A stretch of DNA of 64,000 nucleotides, taken from positions 558,001 through 622,000 of the forward strand of contig NZ_JALDAY010000007.1 in assembly GCF_022698165.1 (NCBI RefSeq), written 5' to 3'. The notes beneath the pieces were generated by a model. The model did no database searches. It was not told the origin of the DNA and saw only the letters and a program-made list of their open reading frames with translations. Of this stretch, positions 59,814 through 64,000 are shown piece after piece. Made by a program: the position numbers and the translations under genes. Every line of letters starts with the position of its first letter. Position 1 is the first letter of the stretch. Source of the stretch: Streptomyces cylindrosporus. GTDB lineage: Bacteria > Actinomycetota > Actinomycetes > Streptomycetales > Streptomycetaceae.

Positions 59814-60683
59814 ATGGGTGTTCGCTCACTCGGGTACCTGCGTCTGGAGTCCAACGACCTGGACAAGTGGCGGGAGTTCGGAGCCGACTTCCTCGGCCTG
59901 ATGCCCGTCGAGAGCGACTCCGGGTCGCTCGTCTTCCGGATGGACGACCACCCGAACCGGATCGTGGTCTCGCCGGGCGCCCAGCCCGGGATGACGGCAC
60001 TGGGCTTCGAGGTGCTCGACGAGCGGGAGCTGGCGAAGCTGGTCGCGGACGTCGAGAAGGCCGGGATCAAGGTGACGGCCGGCACCGAGGCGGAGGCGGC
60101 GGAGCGGAAGGTCACCGGCTTCGTCAAGTTCAACGACCCGGGCGGCAACCCGGTGGAGCTGTTCTACGGCCGCACCCTCGACCACGTGCCGGTGCACACC
60201 CCGCTGGTCTCGGAGTTCGTCACGGGTGACATGGGCTTCGGGCACGCCATCATCTCCGCCGAGGACGCGCGCACCACGTTCGACTTCTACGTCAACGTCC
60301 TGGGCTTCATCGAGCGCAACACCATGCGCTCGCCGGGCGGCACGACCTGGTTCATGGGCTGCAACCCGCGCCACCACACGCTCGGCGTCACGCCGATGCC
60401 GGGTCCCGGGCGGCTGCTGCACTTCATGGTCGAGGCGGCGACCCTGGACGACGTGGGGCGCGCCCTGGACCGGGCCGCCAAGTACGAGGTGCCGATGATG
60501 CACTCGCTGGGCAAGCACACCAACGACCACATGGTGTCGTTCTACGTGTGGTCGCCGGAGAACTACGCCGTCGAGTTCGGCTGGAACGGCCTGAAGGTGC
60601 CGGAGCCCGTGCCCGTCTACGAGATCACGGACGGCGCGTTCTGGGGCCACCACTTCACGCCGCCGCCGCAGCCGGCCGGCTGA
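59814..60683 (+). CDS. Two-domain extradiol (catechol 2,3-) dioxygenase of the VOC family, BphC/HsaC-like
   Basis: A 289-residue type I extradiol dioxygenase with two VOC modules (residues about 5-120 and 140-265). Metal ligands H144 (GFGHAII), H203 (LLHFMVE) and E254 (YAVEFGW) match those of BphC, and second-shell histidines near 187, 235 and 239 are also present, so it should bind Fe(II) and be active. It cleaves a catechol ring next to the hydroxyls to make the meta product for the hydrolase. ATG 59814. Confidence 0.95.
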   Translation: MGVRSLGYLRLESNDLDKWREFGADFLGLMPVESDSGSLVFRMDDHPNRIVVSPGAQPGMTALGFEVLDERELAKLVADVEKAGIKVTAGTEAEAAERKVTGFVKFNDPGGNPVELFYGRTLDHVPVHTPLVSEFVTGDMGFGHAIISAEDARTTFDFYVNVLGFIERNTMRSPGGTTWFMGCNPRHHTLGVTPMPGPGRLLHFMVEAATLDDVGRALDRAAKYEVPMMHSLGKHTNDHMVSFYVWSPENYAVEFGWNGLKVPEPVPVYEITDGAFWGHHFTPPPQPAG

Positions 60684-60700
60684 CCGGCGTCGTGACATGC

Positions 60701-60733
60701 GTGAGCCCCACGGCCAGGGACCGTGGGGCTCAC
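60701..60733 (+). terminator. Bidirectional terminator after the dioxygenase gene
   Basis: A perfect 13-bp stem (GTGAGCCCCACGG at 60701-60713 against 60721-60733) with a 7-base loop, between convergent dioxygenase and ferredoxin genes. Confidence 0.85.
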
Positions 60734-60745
60734 TCGTACGCGTAC

Positions 60746-60934
60746 TCACTCGACGGTGATCGCCCGCTCCGGGCAGGCCGACTCACCGTCGTACGCGGCC
60801 TGTCGGAGCTCTGCCGGGACCTCCCCCTCGATGGGCAGGGCGTATCCGTCCTCGTCCAGGCGGAAGAGCCCCGGTGCCGCCGCCGCGCACCGGGCGTGCC
60901 CCGAGCAGGACGACGTGTCGATGGTGACCTTCAT
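60746..60934 (-). CDS. [3Fe-4S]-type ferredoxin with His in the cluster motif
   Basis: A 62-residue ferredoxin. Ligands C10, C16 and C54 (SCSGHARC, then ACPERA); the second usual cysteine is His13. Such CxxHxxC ferredoxins generally serve P450s in actinobacteria. No P450 or ferredoxin reductase gene lies beside it, so the partner is either the P450 at 36479 or lies beyond the right edge. Last gene of the operon amidohydrolase, small protein, SDR, ferredoxin. Confidence 0.93.
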   Translation of the reverse strand: MKVTIDTSSCSGHARCAAAAPGLFRLDEDGYALPIEGEVPAELRQAAYDGESACPERAITVE

Positions 60935-60949
60935 TCAACCCACTCCGAT

Positions 60950-61762
60950 CTACGGCTTGTTGGTCGAACCCGCGTCGACGGTGAACTGCAGTCCGGTGAC
61001 GTACCTGGCCTCGTCCGAGGCGAGGAACAGCACCGCGTTCGACACGTCACGCGGCTCGACGTACGGGGCCAGGGGGTTCATCGCGACGAGCCCGAACAGC
61101 GGCTCCCGGGCCGCGAGTTCCTCGATCGGCACGCCGACCGTGATGCCCGTGTCGCTGACGCCCGTGGGATGGACGGTGTTCACCCGTATGCGGTGCAGGG
61201 CGAGTTCGTTGGACAGGGCCTTCATCAGGCCCACCACCCCGTGTTTGGCGGCCACGTAGTGGGCGTAGGGCACATGGCCGCGGATGCCGGCGGCCGAGCT
61301 GGTGATGACGATCGAGCCGCCCTCCCCCTGCTCGATCATCCAGGGGGCCGCGGCACGCACCGTGTTCCAGGGGCCCTTGAGGTTGACGTCGATGTTGACG
61401 TCCCAGGCCTCCTCGGACAGCTCCCAGGCCGCCCCGATGCTCATGACACCGGCGTTGGCGACGAGGGTGTCGAGCCGCCCGAACTCCGCGCGCGCCGCGT
61501 CGACCGCGCCGCGCATCTCCTCGATCGACCGGACGTCGGCCTGTACGGCGACACACCCGCGGCCGGTCGCCCGGACCAACTCGGCGGTCTCCTCCAGTTG
61601 TTCCTTCGTCCCGAGCGAGTACGGCAGCTCGTCACTGATGTCGTGGCACACGTCCGTGACGACGACGTCCGCCCCCTCCTCGGCCAGCCGCACGGCATGG
61701 GACCTGCCCTGCCCTCGCGCCGCCCCCGTGACGAGCGCGACCTTGCCATCGACGCGCCCCAT
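60950..61762 (-). CDS. Mycofactocin-type SDR dehydrogenase
   Basis: A 270-residue SDR. VTGAARGQGRSHAVRLAEEGADVVVTDVCHDI followed by the insertion LPYSLGTKEQLEETAELVRATGRGCVAVQADVRS is the mark of the mycofactocin-coupled subfamily, whose bound NAD does not exchange and is re-oxidised through mycofactocin. Catalytic Ser in ITSSAAG and Tyr-Lys in YVAAKHG. It probably oxidises a ring or side-chain alcohol. The start lies just before the stop of the small upstream gene. Confidence 0.92.
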   Translation of the reverse strand: MGRVDGKVALVTGAARGQGRSHAVRLAEEGADVVVTDVCHDISDELPYSLGTKEQLEETAELVRATGRGCVAVQADVRSIEEMRGAVDAARAEFGRLDTLVANAGVMSIGAAWELSEEAWDVNIDVNLKGPWNTVRAAAPWMIEQGEGGSIVITSSAAGIRGHVPYAHYVAAKHGVVGLMKALSNELALHRIRVNTVHPTGVSDTGITVGVPIEELAAREPLFGLVAMNPLAPYVEPRDVSNAVLFLASDEARYVTGLQFTVDAGSTNKP

Positions 61763-61763
61763 G

Positions 61764-61991
61764 TCAGCCCCCGTTCCCCTGCGCGTGGTCGATCAGATCC
61801 TCGGCGGCCTCCCGCAGCGCGCGCAGCCGGGACTCCAGGAGTTCCCGCTCGGCCGCGTCGGACTCACCGAGCCCGGCCAGTCGTACGTCCGTGTCGGCGA
61901 TCTCGGCCAGGAGCCGCCCGTGGGCCTCCTCGCGGGTGAGCAGGTCCAGGTCGGTCCAGTCGGAGCGCTCGGACTCCGGGCGGCGGCTCAT
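61764..61991 (-). CDS. Small acidic helical protein of unknown function, coupled to amidohydrolase
   Basis: A 75-residue protein, strongly charged: DLDLLTREEAHGRLLAEIAD then LESRLRALREAAEDLIDHA, predicted as one or two long helices with a heptad-like pattern, so a coiled coil is likely. ATG 61991 overlaps the amidohydrolase stop (ATGA), and the gene is followed at once by the SDR. I know no function; tight coupling suggests a binding partner or subunit of the amidohydrolase. Confidence 0.78.
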   Translation of the reverse strand: MSRRPESERSDWTDLDLLTREEAHGRLLAEIADTDVRLAGLGESDAAERELLESRLRALREAAEDLIDHAQGNGG

Positions 61992-63133
61992 GCGGGGAGG
62001 TTGTAGATCCGGCGGGTGTTCAACTCCACGATCTTGTGCACCTCTTCGTCGGGTACGTCGGCCAGGACCTCGGCCGCGTAGGCGCGGGACTTGGGCCAGT
62101 AGGAGTCGGAGTGGGGGTAGTCGCACTCCCAGGTGATCTTGTCGATGCCGACGTGGTGGCGGACCTCCACGCCGAACCGGTCGTCGATGAAGCAGCCGTG
62201 GAAGTGCCTGTGGAACAGCTCGGAGGGCCGCACGCTCTGGTTGACGTTCTGGTAGAAGCGGTGCCGCTCCCACGTGCCGTCGGCACGCTCCAGCAGGTAC
62301 GGGATCCAGCCGATGCCGCCCTCGGACAGGCCGATCTTCAGCTTGGGGTGCTTGTGCAGCACCGGGGAGAAGAGCAGGTCGCCCGTGGCGTACATGGCGT
62401 TGCAGCCGAACAGGGTGATGGTCACGGCGAAGGGGGCCTCGGGGGCCGTCTTCGGGGCCTGGCCCGAGGTGCCGAAGTGCAGGCTCAGGGGGAGGTCGGT
62501 CTCCTCCAGGGCCGTGAAGAACGGGTCCCAGTAGTCCGTGTGGAAGGACGGAAGGCCGCGCGGGGACGGGTTCTCCGGGAAGGAGATCGCCTTGGCCCCC
62601 TTGGCGGCGACACGGTGCACCTCCGCGACACAGAGGTCCACGTCCCACATCGGCATGATGGCCAGCGGGATGAGCCGCCCGGGCGCGGTGGCGCACCACT
62701 CGTCGAGGACGAAGTCGTTCCACGCCTGCACGCACAGCAGGGCCAGTTCGCGGTCCTTGCCGTCCAGGAAGACATGGCCGGAGAACCCCGGGAAGGACGG
62801 GAAGCACAGGGCGCCCCACACCCCGTCGAGGTCCATGTCGCGGATGCGGGCCTTGGGGTCGTAGCAGCCCGGGATCATCTCGTCGTAGCGGGTGGGTTCG
62901 AGGCCGAACTCCTCGGGGCTCTTGCCCGCGACGGCGTTGAGGCCGATGTAGGGGTAGATCCGGTCCTCGTACACCCACACCTCGGCGGGTGCCCTTCCCT
63001 CGCCCCGCGCCTGCTCGACGATCCGCGGGCCCGCCTCCCGGTACCTCGCGGGCAGACGGTCCGACCACAGTCGTGGGGGTTCGATCAGATGGTCGTCGGT
63101 CGACAGCAACTTCATCCACGGCTGCAACGGCAT
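61988..63133 (-). CDS. Amidohydrolase-2 family protein (ACMSD / resorcylate-decarboxylase-like)
   Basis: A 381-residue TIM-barrel metal enzyme of PF04909. Metal-site residues: D13-D14-H15 near the start (replacing the usual HxH), a His in LSLHFGTSG, and an Asp in WECDYPHSDSYWP. Members decarboxylate or hydrolyse aromatic acids and ring-cleavage products. ATG 63133 lies behind GAGGGAG; it heads the minus-strand operon and is divergent from the SDR at 63311. Confidence 0.9.
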   Translation of the reverse strand: MPLQPWMKLLSTDDHLIEPPRLWSDRLPARYREAGPRIVEQARGEGRAPAEVWVYEDRIYPYIGLNAVAGKSPEEFGLEPTRYDEMIPGCYDPKARIRDMDLDGVWGALCFPSFPGFSGHVFLDGKDRELALLCVQAWNDFVLDEWCATAPGRLIPLAIMPMWDVDLCVAEVHRVAAKGAKAISFPENPSPRGLPSFHTDYWDPFFTALEETDLPLSLHFGTSGQAPKTAPEAPFAVTITLFGCNAMYATGDLLFSPVLHKHPKLKIGLSEGGIGWIPYLLERADGTWERHRFYQNVNQSVRPSELFHRHFHGCFIDDRFGVEVRHHVGIDKITWECDYPHSDSYWPKSRAYAAEVLADVPDEEVHKIVELNTRRIYNLPA

Positions 63134-63310
63134 CCTTGCGCTCCCTCGGTCTCGGGGACTCTCTAGCAGCGGGCGCATTGTGTGCACTGAACTGGTCCCA
63201 CTCAGCGGAAACGAACACCGAAGTCCCGCCTCTGTTCGGCGATCATCGGAGTCGCCAGGCTCACTGCGCCGTTATTCAGGCTACTCTTTTATTCGACGGA
63301 AGGAGACCCC

Positions 63311-64000
63311 ATGGGTCGAGTGCAGGACAAGGTCGTCTTCATCACCGGGGCCGCGCGCGGCCAGGGCCGGGCCCATGCGGTCCGGCTCGCCTCCGAGGGT
63401 GCCGACATCATCGCGGTGGACCTGTGCGCGGACATCCCCACCAACGGCTATCCCCTGGCCACCGAGGACGACCTCGACGAGACGGTCCGGGAGGTCGAGA
63501 AGCTCGGCCGGCGGATCGTCGCCCGCACGGCGGACGTACGGGACCCCGCCGCGCTCAAGGCGGCCGTCGCCGAGGGAGTCGCCGAGCTGGGGCGGCTGGA
63601 CGCCGTCGTCGCCCAGGCCGGGATCGCGCCGCTGGGCCCCCAGCAGACCGCGCAGGCCTTCATCGACGCCATCACGGTCGACTTCAACGGGGTGGTGCAC
63701 GCCGTCGAGGCGGCCCTGCCGCATCTGCCCGACGGCGCCTCGATCGTCGCGACGGGCTCGATCGCCGCGCTGATCCCGGCCAGCGTCGACAATCCGGCCA
63801 ACGGGCCCGGCGGACTCGGCTACTCCTTCGCCAAGCGCCAGGTCGCGTCCTTCGTGCACGACCTGGCGACGGTCCTGACGTCCCGGAGGATCCGGGTCAA
63901 CGCGCTGCACCCGACGAACGTCAACACCGACATGCTCAACAGCGACCTGATGTACCGGTCCTTCCGTCCGGACCTGGAGAACCCGACCCGCGAGGACGCA
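63311..64000 (+). CDS. Mycofactocin-type SDR dehydrogenase, 3' truncated by window edge
   Basis: The first 230 residues of an SDR of about 275. ITGAARGQGRAHAVRLASEGADIIAVDLCADI and the insertion GYPLATEDDLDETVREVEKLGRRIVARTADVRD again mark the mycofactocin subfamily. Catalytic Ser in VATGSIAALIP, then YSFAKRQ with Tyr and Lys. ATG 63311 has GGAAGGAG upstream. The frame is open at the window end. Confidence 0.9.
   Translation, partial: MGRVQDKVVFITGAARGQGRAHAVRLASEGADIIAVDLCADIPTNGYPLATEDDLDETVREVEKLGRRIVARTADVRDPAALKAAVAEGVAELGRLDAVVAQAGIAPLGPQQTAQAFIDAITVDFNGVVHAVEAALPHLPDGASIVATGSIAALIPASVDNPANGPGGLGYSFAKRQVASFVHDLATVLTSRRIRVNALHPTNVNTDMLNSDLMYRSFRPDLENPTREDA

Noticed and set aside
53497..60683. 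Direct assignment as the cholesterol catabolism locus
   Set aside because: KstD-, HsaC-, HsaD- and HsaEFG-like enzymes are present, but no HsaAB, KshAB, Mce4 or side-chain thiolase genes, and the same lower pathway serves many aromatics.
33875..64000. Interpretation as a secondary-metabolite biosynthetic cluster
   Set aside because: There are no PKS, NRPS, terpene cyclase or RiPP genes, and the CoA ligase, beta-oxidation and meta-cleavage enzymes point to degradation.

Overview
This 64 kb window is GC-rich actinobacterial chromosome, most probably Streptomyces. The coding frames end almost every codon in G or C, GTG and TTG starts and 4-base start/stop overlaps are common, and many lipoproteins and Tat substrates are encoded. 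Other typical features are an MsiK-type sugar importer lacking its own ATPase, an ECF41 sigma factor, and copies of a dispersed repeat that I recognise from Streptomyces genomes. No tRNA, rRNA, CRISPR array, phage or transposase gene was seen, and no gap between genes exceeds 300 bp.

Left part (1-25.4 kb, housekeeping and mixed functions). In order it holds: the 3' end of a YdeP-type molybdopterin oxidoreductase; a lipoprotein and a Tat-exported FAD oxidase; a glycosyltransferase; a carboxymuconolactone-decarboxylase-like (AhpD-like) protein coupled to an ECF41 sigma factor; OsmC; a three-gene methylmalonyl-CoA mutase operon (small subunit, large subunit, MeaB GTPase); an aquaporin/glycerol facilitator; efeO-efeB for iron uptake; a secreted phosphoesterase; an acyl-CoA synthetase; an M24 peptidase behind an unusual glutamine amidotransferase-methyltransferase fusion; an orphan amino-acid-type binding lipoprotein; and a SpoIIE-type phosphatase.

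Middle part (25.3-33.6 kb). After a tandem GNAT acetyltransferase comes a minus-strand sugar-uptake operon: binding lipoprotein, two permeases, a 2-hydroxyacid dehydrogenase and a DUF2264 protein. A DeoR/LacI hybrid regulator lies upstream.

Right part (33.8-64 kb). This is a large catabolic island and the most interesting region. Its first half (33.8-52.5 kb) encodes an MFS transporter, a complete P450 system (P450, [3Fe-4S]-type ferredoxin, FAD reductase), SDRs, a Baeyer-Villiger monooxygenase, a PF04199 'cyclase' hydrolase, a SnoaL-like protein, a fused alpha/beta E1 dehydrogenase, a TetR regulator, an acyl-CoA dehydrogenase, a butanediol-dehydrogenase-like enzyme, an enoyl-CoA hydratase and an acyl-CoA ligase. 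The gene set suggests hydroxylation, oxidation to a ketone, Baeyer-Villiger oxidation to an ester or lactone, hydrolysis, CoA activation and beta-oxidation of a cyclic (terpenoid- or steroid-like) compound. Seven related palindromic sites (TAGACC-N4-GGTCTA type) sit in the promoter regions of this half and suggest a single regulon, probably run by the TetR protein at 46214-46921.

The second half (52.5-64 kb) has an IclR regulator, a 2-hydroxypentadienoate hydratase / acetaldehyde dehydrogenase / 4-hydroxy-2-oxovalerate aldolase operon, a 3-ketosteroid-dehydrogenase-like flavoprotein, a second TetR, a meta-cleavage-product hydrolase, a two-domain extradiol dioxygenase, a second ferredoxin, an amidohydrolase with a tiny coupled protein, and two mycofactocin-type SDRs (the last cut by the window end). 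This resembles the ring-opening part of a steroid-like or biphenyl-like meta-cleavage pathway, but no catechol-forming hydroxylase lies inside the window. The substrate cannot be read from the sequence.
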